DNA from: DATGHS01 sp035307785
Lineage (GTDB): Bacteria; Planctomycetota; Planctomycetia; Gemmatales; Gemmataceae
DNA length: 6,042 nt
Direction of reading: 5' to 3'
Assembly: GCA_035307785.1 (NCBI GenBank)
Contig: DATGHS010000447.1
Coordinates: forward strand, 1 to 6,042
Shown: positions 1 to 5,608 of the stretch, piece after piece
Position numbering within the stretch: the stretch's first letter is position 1
Layout of the letters: every line of letters begins with the position of its first letter
Program-made: the position numbers and the translations under genes
Notes under the pieces: generated by a model
Told to the model about the DNA's origin: nothing
Database searches by the model: none
The model's input: the letters and a program-made list of their open reading frames with translations, nothing else

Positions 1-1504
1 GCTCGCGGACGATCGACAGGCCAAGGCCCGTCCCCTGGTGTTCGCGAGTCAGCACGTCTTCGGTTGGCTTTCCCGGGGCCCTGGCCTGGCGGAACTTCTC
101 GAAGATGCGCTCCTGATCCTCGGGGGCGATGCCAACGCCGGTGTCGATCACCTTGAGCACAAGCTGATCGCCCTCCACCTCGGCCCGCAGCAAAACCCGG
201 CCGCCTTCCGGCGTAAACTTGATGGCATTGGAAACGAGATTCGAGAGGATTTGCCGCACTTTGCCCGCGTCTTGGTGGAGTTTCGGCAGATCGTCGGGCA
301 GTTGTTGTCGCAGGTCGATATTCTTCTTTTCGGCCAGCGGCCGCAGGTTGTTCAGCAGCGGCTCGGTCAATTCGCCCAGCGCAAAGTTCTCCGGCGTGAT
401 GTTCATTTTGCCGGCCTCCATTTTCGCCAGGTCGAGGACGTCTTCGATGAGGGCCAGCAGCTGTTTGCCGCTCGCTTGAATATTGGCCACCCAGCGCTGC
501 TGCTTTTCGCTCAGCTGCGGATTGGAAAGCAGCACATCGCTGAAGCCGAGTATGCTGTGCAGGGGTGTGCGCAGCTCGTGGCTCATGGTCGTGAGGAAAT
601 CGCTCTTCAAGCGGTTCGATTCGTACAGGGCCATGTTAGCCTGGGCGAGTTCATCCACTTTTTTGTCGAGGTCGGCATTCGCGTTTTGCAGGCGTTCCTG
701 CATGCTCATGAGGTTGCGCACCATGCGGTTGAATGCGTAGCTCAACTCCTCGAACTCGTCGCCCGTGTGGATTTCGCTTTGCACGCCCAGTTGTCCGCTC
801 GAAATCGCCTCGCTCACTTGCCGCAAATGCTTGACCGGCTTCACGACCACGTAGCGGATGATGAGGTAGCTGCCGGCGACAATGAGCAATGACGTGATGA
901 TAGCATTGGTAATCAGGAACGCGCGGTTCGTGTGCAAACCGGACTGCATGTGCTCGGTGCTGAGTTCCAGGCGAATCACGTCCATGACGTCGCCGGCTTT
1001 GAGGGGCTCGGTTTCCTGGCTCTCCCCGGGCAAGGGATGGCATTTCAGGCATGTTTGGCTGGCCCTCACCGGTGCGTAATAGCGCACAATCTCCTTGTTC
1101 TGGGCCATGCGCACCACTTCGTGTTTGTTCGGGTCCTGCATGAAGGAGCGAATGATGTTCTGCTCTTCCGCATTCGGCTGTTGTTCTGGCTTGTGCGCGC
1201 TCAACCGCAAGATGTCGTAGCGGTAATTGCTCATGCCTTCGGGCCAGGTTTGCTCCCAGCCGTCTTGAAATTCCTTCATCGCGGCCGCTCGATCCTGTGA
1301 TTCCAAGTGAATTCGCGCAACCACTGGATCGACCAGCAGCCGGCCCGTAGTAGTGACCTGCTCGAAGGCGACTTGCTCGGTTTGCCAGACGAACAGCCAG
1401 AAACTGGAAATCATCAAGACGATGATGCCGAAGCCCAGCCAGAAGCGCGTTTTCCGCTCCAGGGTGGATTCGCCCAGTAACTTCTTGAAGGCCCGGTAGG
1501 ACAT
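1..1504 (-). CDS. Membrane sensor histidine kinase with a periplasmic c-type haem (DUF3365/Tll0287-like) sensor region, 3' end cut off by the window
   Basis: Likely the sensor of a two-component system that autophosphorylates a histidine and passes phosphate to an unseen response regulator. The 501 visible residues start at the ATG at 1504-1502; no good Shine-Dalgarno precedes it. Order of parts: short basic N-terminus; membrane helix at about 22-40; extracytoplasmic region 41-194 with CLKCH (Cys152, Cys155, His156), a covalent haem-attachment motif; second helix at about 195-217; HAMP linker about 218-270; a coiled-coil stretch to about 300; HisKA with SHELRTPLHS (phospho-acceptor His309); HATPase with N box SNAIKF (Asn426), G1 box DTGVGIA (Asp454), F box EKFRQ and G2 box GTGLGLS (491-497). 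Only the last few dozen residues should be missing. The haem motif in the context YYAPVRAS...CLKCHPLPGE resembles the Tll0287-like family from memory. The kinase assignment is certain; haem binding is inferred. It is probably co-transcribed with mutM, 39 bases upstream. Confidence 0.95.
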   Translation of the reverse strand, partial: MSYRAFKKLLGESTLERKTRFWLGFGIIVLMISSFWLFVWQTEQVAFEQVTTTGRLLVDPVVARIHLESQDRAAAMKEFQDGWEQTWPEGMSNYRYDILRLSAHKPEQQPNAEEQNIIRSFMQDPNKHEVVRMAQNKEIVRYYAPVRASQTCLKCHPLPGESQETEPLKAGDVMDVIRLELSTEHMQSGLHTNRAFLITNAIITSLLIVAGSYLIIRYVVVKPVKHLRQVSEAISSGQLGVQSEIHTGDEFEELSYAFNRMVRNLMSMQERLQNANADLDKKVDELAQANMALYESNRLKSDFLTTMSHELRTPLHSILGFSDVLLSNPQLSEKQQRWVANIQASGKQLLALIEDVLDLAKMEAGKMNITPENFALGELTEPLLNNLRPLAEKKNIDLRQQLPDDLPKLHQDAGKVRQILSNLVSNAIKFTPEGGRVLLRAEVEGDQLVLKVIDTGVGIAPEDQERIFEKFRQARAPGKPTEDVLTREHQGTGLGLSIVRE

Positions 1505-1522
1505 GGCAAATGCAGAAGAGAA

Positions 1523-1590
1523 CAGAGGTCAGAGCGGCTCGTGCTAATATCTGACTTCTGACCTCTGACTTCTGACCTCCGACCTCTGAC
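1523..1590. repeat. Heptamer tandem repeat array overlapping the 3' end of mutM, with an inverted partner
   Basis: Six 7-bp units (plus-strand consensus YTCTGAC; minus-strand GTCAGAR) run without interruption from 1549 to 1590: atctgac, ttctgac, ctctgac, ttctgac, ctccgac, ctctgac. The opposite orientation occurs at 1523-1533 (cagaggtcaga), the exact reverse complement of 1557-1567 (tctgacctctg), so transcripts could fold an 11-bp stem around the mutM stop codon at 1546-1544. The units lie inside the mutM reading frame and encode its last residues. Similar arrays are, in my recollection, scattered between genes in planctomycetes; this needs a genome search. Confidence 0.85.
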
Positions 1591-2413
1591 TCCTGGATCT
1601 CTGGCAGTGCGGACAATAATGCGTGGCGCGGCCCGCAAGCCGGATGCAGGCGATGGCGCGGCCGCAGTTCTGGCACGGCTCGCCGGTGCGGCCATAGGCC
1701 AGGAATTCGTTTTGGTATTCCCCTCGTTCGCCGTTGCCTCCCACATAGTTGCGAATCGACGAACCGCGCGCCTCAATTGCATGATCCAGCACTTGCACGA
1801 TGGCAGATAGCAAGCGATCCGCCTGCTCGCGCGTGGTGCGCGTGCCCAGTTGCTTCGGCGCCAGCCGCGCGACGAACAGCGACTCATCGGCATAGATATT
1901 CCCCACACCGGCAATCACGCTCTGGTCGAGCAGGATCGCCTTCAGGCAGCGGCGCGAGGAACGCAGACGCTGGGACCAATCGGATGGATCCATCTCCCAA
2001 GGTTCGGGACCGAGCTTGCCGCCGAGCAAGAGATTCAACTCATCGGCCGTGGCACAATAGCGTACGCTGCCAAACCGGCGAATATCGGCAAAGCGAAGTT
2101 CCTGCCCGCCTTCATTCAGTTTGAAGACGACGTGCGTGTGGGCCGCCTTCGGTATCTTGCTCTCCACGACGGTGAAGCGCCCCGTCATGCCCAGATGCAC
2201 CAGCAAGTGCGATGAGGACTCCAGATCAAGGATAATCCATTTGCCGCGCCGGCGAATCGCTTGCACGCGCTTGCCGACGATGGCCGATACCCAGGCACGC
2301 TTCCACGGTTGGCGCAGCTGGTGCCGGCTGGTGCGCACGGCAGCCAGGCACTGGCCGCACAACAGCGGTCGCAGGTCGCGCACCACGGTTTCGACTTCTG
2401 GCAATTCGGGCAT
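1544..2413 (-). CDS. mutM: Formamidopyrimidine-DNA glycosylase (8-oxoguanine glycosylase/AP lyase)
   Basis: Base-excision repair enzyme that removes 8-oxoguanine and formamidopyrimidines and nicks the abasic site. The 289 residues start at MPELPEVETV: after Met removal Pro2 is the Schiff-base nucleophile and Glu3 its partner. Lys58 in RRRGKW matches the conserved catalytic lysine; FADIRRFG (108-115) holds the residues that fill the DNA gap; GVGNIYADESLF (169-180) is the helix-two-turn-helix DNA-binding core with Asn172; the C-terminal zinc finger uses Cys247, Cys250, Cys267 and Cys270, with the GRATHYC arginine loop. The start is fixed by the family N-terminus and an AGGAG five bases upstream. 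The family normally ends just after the last zinc cysteine; here about 18 extra residues rich in Ser, Arg, Gln and Glu are encoded by the heptamer repeat and are probably not part of the fold. It is divergent from trpB and likely heads an operon with the histidine kinase. Confidence 0.97.
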   Translation of the reverse strand: MPELPEVETVVRDLRPLLCGQCLAAVRTSRHQLRQPWKRAWVSAIVGKRVQAIRRRGKWIILDLESSSHLLVHLGMTGRFTVVESKIPKAAHTHVVFKLNEGGQELRFADIRRFGSVRYCATADELNLLLGGKLGPEPWEMDPSDWSQRLRSSRRCLKAILLDQSVIAGVGNIYADESLFVARLAPKQLGTRTTREQADRLLSAIVQVLDHAIEARGSSIRNYVGGNGERGEYQNEFLAYGRTGEPCQNCGRAIACIRLAGRATHYCPHCQRSRSQRSEVRSQRSEVRY

Positions 2414-2418
2414 GCATT

Positions 2419-2423
2419 CTCCT
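2419..2423 (-). promoter_or_regulatory. mutM ribosome binding site
   Basis: The minus strand reads AGAGGAGA over 2425-2418, with the AGGAG core ending five bases before the ATG at 2413-2411. This is a good Shine-Dalgarno sequence and it decides the start codon over the overlapping out-of-frame ATG at 2417-2415. It contrasts with trpB, rnc and the 5609 gene, which have none that I can see. Confidence 0.8.
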
Positions 2424-2429
2424 CTGGTG

Positions 2430-2445
2430 ACGCCGCACGCGGCGT
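2430..2445 (-). other. Small hairpin in the mutM 5' leader
   Basis: acgccg (2430-2435) and cggcgt (2440-2445) are exact inverted repeats around a 4-base loop. They lie between the proposed mutM -10 box and its ribosome binding site, so the structure would sit close to the 5' end of the mRNA. It could stabilise the transcript or be an operator; nothing in the sequence distinguishes these. Confidence 0.4.
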
Positions 2446-2454
2446 GACGTATCC

Positions 2455-2460
2455 AGTATA
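2455..2460 (-). promoter_or_regulatory. Candidate -10 box of the mutM promoter
   Basis: The minus strand reads TATACT over 2460-2455, five of six matches to TATAAT, about 41 bases before the mutM start and preceded directly by TG. A transcript would begin near 2448. No convincing -35 box lies at 16-18 bases; the closest, CTGTCA over 2479-2474, gives a 13-base spacer. It is supported by position and the -10 box only. Confidence 0.4.
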
Positions 2461-2472
2461 CAGCCCTCGCGC

Positions 2473-2478
2473 TTGACA
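2473..2478 (+). promoter_or_regulatory. Candidate -35 box for trpBA
   Basis: An exact TTGACA occurs in the divergent intergenic region on the strand of trpB. No good -10 box is found 16-18 bases downstream (the region reads ACAACA), so the promoter is uncertain. Any transcript from here would contain the 64-bp palindrome in its leader before the trpB start codon. Confidence 0.3.
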
Positions 2479-2520
2479 GACGGGCGAAAATCTCGACAAC
2501 AGCCAATAGCCTCAATGATT

Positions 2521-2584
2521 GAGCCGGGAGCGTCAGCGACTGGATGTTGGGCGCCCAACATCCAGTCGCTGACGCTCCCGGCTC
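2521..2584. repeat. Perfect 64-bp palindrome in the trpB leader
   Basis: Two 32-base arms pair exactly around a centre between 2552 and 2553 with no unpaired loop; symmetry breaks at 2520/2585. Each arm contains GGGAGCGTCAGCGACTGGAT, which I recall as resembling an abundant planctomycete intergenic repeat, though I cannot search to confirm it. It ends 13 bases before the trpB ATG. In RNA it would be an extremely stable hairpin; in DNA it could extrude as a cruciform. No T tract follows on either strand, so it is not a standard intrinsic terminator. Confidence 0.97.
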
Positions 2585-2597
2585 CGGTGCCCACGCG

Positions 2598-3803
2598 ATG
2601 CCTTCTTTGTCCGCGGTTCCCGATTCCCATGGCCGCTTCGGCCCCTACGGGGGACAATATGTCCCCGAAACGCTGATGTTTGCGCTGGAGCAGCTTGAAG
2701 CGGCATACGCCGAGGCTCGGGAAGATCGCCAGTTTCAGCAGGAATTCGAGCGCCGGCTGGTGGAATACGTGGGCCGGCCGTCGCGACTGTACGTTGCGGA
2801 ACGGTTGACGCGCGAAGCCGGTGGAGCACGCATATTTCTCAAGCGCGAGGATATGAACCACACCGGCGCGCACAAGATCAACAACTGCCTCGGTCAAGCA
2901 CTGCTCACGCAACGCATGGGCAAGACGCGGATCATTGCCGAGACCGGCGCCGGGCAGCACGGCGTCGCCAGCGCAACGGCCGGAGCGCTTTTCGGCCTGC
3001 CATGCCGGGTTTATATGGGCGAAGAAGACATTCGCCGGCAAAAGCTGAATGTCTTCAAAATGCGAGCGCTTGGCAGTGAAGTGTTTTCGGTGAGCAGCGG
3101 CAGCCGGACGCTGCGCGACGCCATCAACGAAGCCATGCGCGAATGGATGGCGACGGTCACGCACACACATTACATCATCGGCAGTGTGGTGGGGCCCCAT
3201 CCGTTTCCACTCATCGTTCGTGATTTTCAATCGATCATCGGCAAGGAGACGCGCCAGCAGTGCCTCGATCAAACCGCCAGGCTCCCCGACGTAATCGTTG
3301 CCAGCGTCGGCGGCGGCAGCAACGCGGCCGGGATTTTCTATCCGTTTATCGACGACAAAGGCGTGGAACTCGTCGGCGTGGAAGCGGGCGGCCGGGGGCA
3401 GAAGCCAGGCAATCACGCCGCCACGCTGAACTTCGGCCAGCCCGGCGTGCTGCACGGCAGCTACAGCTACGTGCTGCAAGACGACGATGGCCAGACCGCG
3501 CCGGTGCATTCCGTTTCGGCCGGGCTGGACTACCCTGGCGTGGGGCCGGAGCACAGCTTCTGGCGCGATTCTGGCCGGGTGCGCTACACCCGCGTTTCCG
3601 ACGATGATGCGCTGAAGGCCTTCCAAACCTGCTGCCGCCTGGAAGGAATACTACCGGCCCTGGAAACCGCGCATGCCGTGGTGGAAGCGATGCGCATTGC
3701 CGCGAAGCGCGACAAGGATGATATTGTGGTCGTATGCTTCTCCGGCCGCGGTGATAAGGATTGCTTCGAAGTCGCGCGACTACTGGGTGAGGAGATCGAG
3801 TAA
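2598..3803 (+). CDS. trpB: Tryptophan synthase beta chain
   Basis: PLP enzyme that condenses indole with L-serine to make L-tryptophan, receiving indole by channel from TrpA in an alpha2-beta2 complex in the cytoplasm. The 401 residues match the family's usual length. Visible landmarks: GRFGPYGGQYVPETL near the N-terminus (12-26); HTGAHKINN with PLP lysine Lys93; AETGAGQHG with catalytic Glu115; the phosphate-binding loop GGGSNAAG (238-245); GLDYPGVGPEHS with Asp311 of the closing domain; EGILPALE; and the C-terminal SGRGDKD with Ser382 contacting the PLP ring nitrogen. The ATG at 2598 fits the family N-terminus; an in-frame ATG at 2544 would add 18 residues read through the palindrome and is unlikely. 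No Shine-Dalgarno is visible before 2598. It is the first gene of a trpBA pair, divergent from mutM. Confidence 0.97.
   Translation: MPSLSAVPDSHGRFGPYGGQYVPETLMFALEQLEAAYAEAREDRQFQQEFERRLVEYVGRPSRLYVAERLTREAGGARIFLKREDMNHTGAHKINNCLGQALLTQRMGKTRIIAETGAGQHGVASATAGALFGLPCRVYMGEEDIRRQKLNVFKMRALGSEVFSVSSGSRTLRDAINEAMREWMATVTHTHYIIGSVVGPHPFPLIVRDFQSIIGKETRQQCLDQTARLPDVIVASVGGGSNAAGIFYPFIDDKGVELVGVEAGGRGQKPGNHAATLNFGQPGVLHGSYSYVLQDDDGQTAPVHSVSAGLDYPGVGPEHSFWRDSGRVRYTRVSDDDALKAFQTCCRLEGILPALETAHAVVEAMRIAAKRDKDDIVVVCFSGRGDKDCFEVARLLGEEIE
3789..3794 (+). promoter_or_regulatory. trpA ribosome binding site inside the trpB 3' end
   Basis: GAGGAG lies within the last codons of trpB, with 12 bases between it and the trpA ATG at 3807. 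The spacing is somewhat long, but the close packing of the genes makes translational coupling likely. Confidence 0.5.
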
Positions 3804-3806
3804 TCC

Positions 3807-4637
3807 ATGCCCGCCACCAACGCGATTGATGATCTCTTTCGCCGCTTGCGCCTTAGCCGTGAAAAAGCCTTCATCCCATTTCTCGCCGCCGGCGATCCAG
3901 ACATTGCTTCAACCGCGAAGCTCATTCGTGAACTCGATTCTCTCGGCTCGCACCTGATCGAAATCGGCTTCCCGTTCAGTGACCCGATTGCCGACGGGCC
4001 GGTGATTCAGGCCTCATACTCGCGAGCGCTGGATCGCGGCCTGAAGCTCGACGATGTCTTTCATTGCGTGGAGGAAGTCAAACTCAAGGCCAGCCCCGTT
4101 GCCGCGCCGATCATCGGCATGGCGTCGTACAGCCTGATTTTTCGCAAGGGGCAGAACGCGTTTCTCGATCGGGCGATTGGGGCTGGCTTCTCTGGGGTGA
4201 TTGTACCCGATTTGCCGGTGGAAGAAGCGGGACCACTGGCGAAACTGGCGGCGGCCAAGGATTTTCGTCTGATCCTGCTGGTAACGCCGACCACGCCGCC
4301 AAAGCGGGCGGAGCGCATCGTCAAGCTTTCCACGGGCTTCGTCTACTGTGTGAGCGTGGCCGGCATCACCGGCGAACGCGACCGCCTGCCGGATGAGTTG
4401 CTGGAGCAGCTTCGCCGACTACGAACCATTACCGATTTGCCCCTGTGCGTGGGCTTCGGCATCAGCAAGCCGGCACATGTGCAAATGCTGCGCGAGATTG
4501 CTGACGGCATTATCGTCGGCAGCGCGATCGTGCGGCGGTTGGAGGGCGTGAGGCCGGAAGGGCTTGATCAGGCAATTGGGCAGATTCGCGAACTGGTGCG
4601 CGGGTTGCAGAGGGCGCTGAATCCTTCGAAAGAGTGA
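3807..4637 (+). CDS. trpA: Tryptophan synthase alpha chain
   Basis: TIM-barrel subunit that splits indole-3-glycerol phosphate into indole and glyceraldehyde 3-phosphate and passes indole to TrpB. The 276 residues are normal in length. Conserved parts: FIPFLAAGDPD (22-32); LIEIGFPFSDPIADGPVIQ with the two catalytic acids Glu52 and Asp63, eleven residues apart as in the Salmonella enzyme; SYSLIFRKG with Tyr108 at the position of the substrate-contacting tyrosine; VPDLPVEE (133-140); the mobile loop 6 SVAGITGER with Thr188; and phosphate-binding GFGIS (217-221) and GIIVGSAIVRRLE. It starts 3 bases after the trpB stop, so the pair is an operon with likely coupled translation. The stop codon TGA (4635-4637) lies within the first unit of a heptamer array, so any readthrough would enter repeat sequence. 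No catalytic residue is missing. Confidence 0.97.
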   Translation: MPATNAIDDLFRRLRLSREKAFIPFLAAGDPDIASTAKLIRELDSLGSHLIEIGFPFSDPIADGPVIQASYSRALDRGLKLDDVFHCVEEVKLKASPVAAPIIGMASYSLIFRKGQNAFLDRAIGAGFSGVIVPDLPVEEAGPLAKLAAAKDFRLILLVTPTTPPKRAERIVKLSTGFVYCVSVAGITGERDRLPDELLEQLRRLRTITDLPLCVGFGISKPAHVQMLREIADGIIVGSAIVRRLEGVRPEGLDQAIGQIRELVRGLQRALNPSKE

Positions 4638-4744
4638 GTGGTGAGTGGTGAGTGGTGAGTGGTGAGTAGTTGACCCGTGGGGCTCGAAGACTCGCCCCGC
4701 GGCTTGGAATGCATGTGCCACTCACTATTCACTACTCACCACTC
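4634..4744. repeat. Facing heptamer arrays around a GC-rich hairpin after trpA
   Basis: Left array: five direct 7-bp units, four GTGAGTG and one GTGAGTA, from 4634 to 4668. Right array: degenerate units in the opposite orientation from 4719 to 4744. The segment gagtggtgagtagt at 4657-4670 is the exact reverse complement of 4731-4744 (14 bp). Together they could fold into a large stem-loop that encloses the hairpin at 4675-4702. The array starts on the trpA stop codon, in parallel with the heptamers at the mutM stop. Confidence 0.85.
4675..4702 (+). terminator. GC-rich hairpin downstream of trpA, possible terminator without a U tract
   Basis: ccgtggggc (4675-4683) pairs with gccccgcgg (4694-4702) over 9 bp, one pair being G-U, with a 10-base loop. 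It lies 37 bases past the trpA stop and before the candidate rnc promoter, a fitting place for transcription to end. The bases after it (cttggaatgc) are not T-rich, so intrinsic termination is doubtful; it may be just the core of the repeat element. Confidence 0.35.
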
Positions 4745-4749
4745 TTTTC

Positions 4750-4779
4750 TTGACGCCTTCCCGCATAGAATGCTACTTT
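4750..4779 (+). promoter_or_regulatory. Candidate promoter for rnc
   Basis: TTGACG (4750-4755) is a five-of-six -35 box. Eighteen bases later comes TACTTT (4774-4779), preceded directly by TGC, which resembles an extended -10. Other -10 choices are TTTAAT (4777-4782, spacer 21) and TAGAAT (4766-4771, too close to this -35). The region is AT-rich compared with its surroundings and lies just upstream of rnc, so a promoter here is plausible though its exact boxes are unsure. Confidence 0.4.
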
Positions 4780-4813
4780 AATTGCATACCGGCTTTCATT
4801 CTTGAACGTCATC

Positions 4814-5545
4814 ATGGCGACCGAAGCGTATCTCGACCGGGAAGCGGAGATCCTGGAAGCTTGCCAGCAGGCGATTAGCTATCGCTTTCGGGTAATTGAA
4901 CATCTGCGCGCGGCCCTCACGCACACTTCTGGGGCCAACACCCGCACTGCTTCGAATGAGCGTTTGGAGTTTCTCGGCGATGCTGTGCTCGGCCTGGTGT
5001 GTTGCGAACAACTCTACGTTTGCTTCCCGGAATACCAGGAAGGCGATATGACCAAGGTGAAGTCGGTCGTGGTCAGCCGGCGGACGTGCGCGCTTTTGAG
5101 CCAGCAACTAGGCCTGGGCGATTTCCTGTTCATGGGCAAGGGGATGGGCCACCGCGAGGAGTTGCCGTCCAACATGCTGGCCGACGTATATGAAGCGGTA
5201 GTGGGCGCTATCTATATCGACGGCGGGCTCGAGCCGGCCAAGGAATTCATCTTGCGGCAGCTCGAGCCAATCATACAGCGCGTGGCCAGTGCGGCTCACG
5301 GTGGCAATTTCAAGTCGATGCTGCAACAGGTGGCACAAAAGGAGTTCGGCGACACACCGCGCTATCACGTGCTCGACGAGCAAGGGCCCGACCACAATAA
5401 GTGCTTCAAGGTGGCCGCGGAAGTTGGCCGCAACCACTTCGCCGCGGCTTGGGGCCGGAACAAGAAGGAAGCCGAAGTGAAAGCTGCCATGAACGCGCTG
5501 GCCCAGATCAAGGGCGAGCCGGTACCGTATCCGACGGACTCCTAG
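4814..5545 (+). CDS. rnc: Ribonuclease III
   Basis: Double-strand-specific endoribonuclease that processes rRNA precursors and structured mRNAs; it acts as a homodimer with Mg2+. The 243 residues have the normal two-domain form. The nuclease domain (about 10-158) has the signature NERLEFLGDAVLG with Glu49, Glu52 and Asp56, and the second acidic pair in LADVYEAVVGAIYID, Asp124 and Glu127, completing the metal site. The double-stranded RNA binding domain (about 165-232) begins NFKSMLQQ and ends with the KKEAEVKAA helix that grips the RNA backbone. The start is set at ATG 4814; an in-frame TTG at 4802 would add four residues. No clear Shine-Dalgarno is visible. It has its own candidate promoter and is separated from trpA by 176 bases of repeats, so it is probably a separate unit. 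Strong hairpins nearby could be substrates, but that is only speculation. Confidence 0.96.
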   Translation: MATEAYLDREAEILEACQQAISYRFRVIEHLRAALTHTSGANTRTASNERLEFLGDAVLGLVCCEQLYVCFPEYQEGDMTKVKSVVVSRRTCALLSQQLGLGDFLFMGKGMGHREELPSNMLADVYEAVVGAIYIDGGLEPAKEFILRQLEPIIQRVASAAHGGNFKSMLQQVAQKEFGDTPRYHVLDEQGPDHNKCFKVAAEVGRNHFAAAWGRNKKEAEVKAAMNALAQIKGEPVPYPTDS

Positions 5546-5551
5546 TTCGTG

Positions 5552-5599
5552 GTGACCCGCTTTAGCGGGTCCGCGAAAAGATCCGCTAAAGTGGGTCAC
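5552..5599. repeat. Nested inverted repeat between rnc and the small Cys-rich gene
   Basis: Arms 5552-5570 and 5581-5599 pair over 19 bp with two G-U wobbles and a 10-base loop. The left arm also folds on itself: acccgct and agcgggt flank two T's (5555-5570). Two alternative structures are thus possible. No T tract follows on either strand; the plus strand continues taaaaac. It lies 6 bases past the rnc stop and 9 before the next ATG. Similar CCGCTTTAGCGG elements are, from memory, common between planctomycete genes. It could act as a weak terminator or as an mRNA-end stabiliser for rnc. Confidence 0.9.
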
Positions 5600-5608
5600 T
5601 AAAAACAG

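Noticed and set aside
38..892. A 284-codon plus-strand open frame opposite the histidine kinase
   Set aside because: The minus strand carries all kinase motifs in order; this frame mirrors them and shows no family pattern.
651..1676. A 341-codon minus-strand open frame in another register of the kinase and the mutM end
   Set aside because: It runs through both true genes out of frame, and its sequence is Arg/His/Ala-rich with no motif.
2544..2597. An 18-codon N-terminal extension of trpB starting at ATG 2544
   Set aside because: The extension is encoded by the palindrome arm, has no ribosome binding site and precedes the normal family N-terminus.
2414..2597. Trp leader peptide attenuator or T-box before trpB
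   Set aside because: No short open frame with tandem Trp codons and no T-box features are visible; the only strong structure is the perfect palindrome.
2226..3626. A 466-codon open frame on the minus strand, opposite trpB and the mutM start
   Set aside because: It lies across two well-identified genes, has no recognisable domain and is the usual antisense frame produced by GC-biased third positions.
4634..4744. Possible CRISPR array
   Set aside because: The units are 7 bp and directly adjacent with no spacers, and no cas gene is present.
5552..5607. Rho-independent terminator of rnc
   Set aside because: The stem is strong, but the bases after it on the plus strand are A-rich, not T-rich, and the reverse strand lacks a T tract past the stem as well; kept as a repeat instead.
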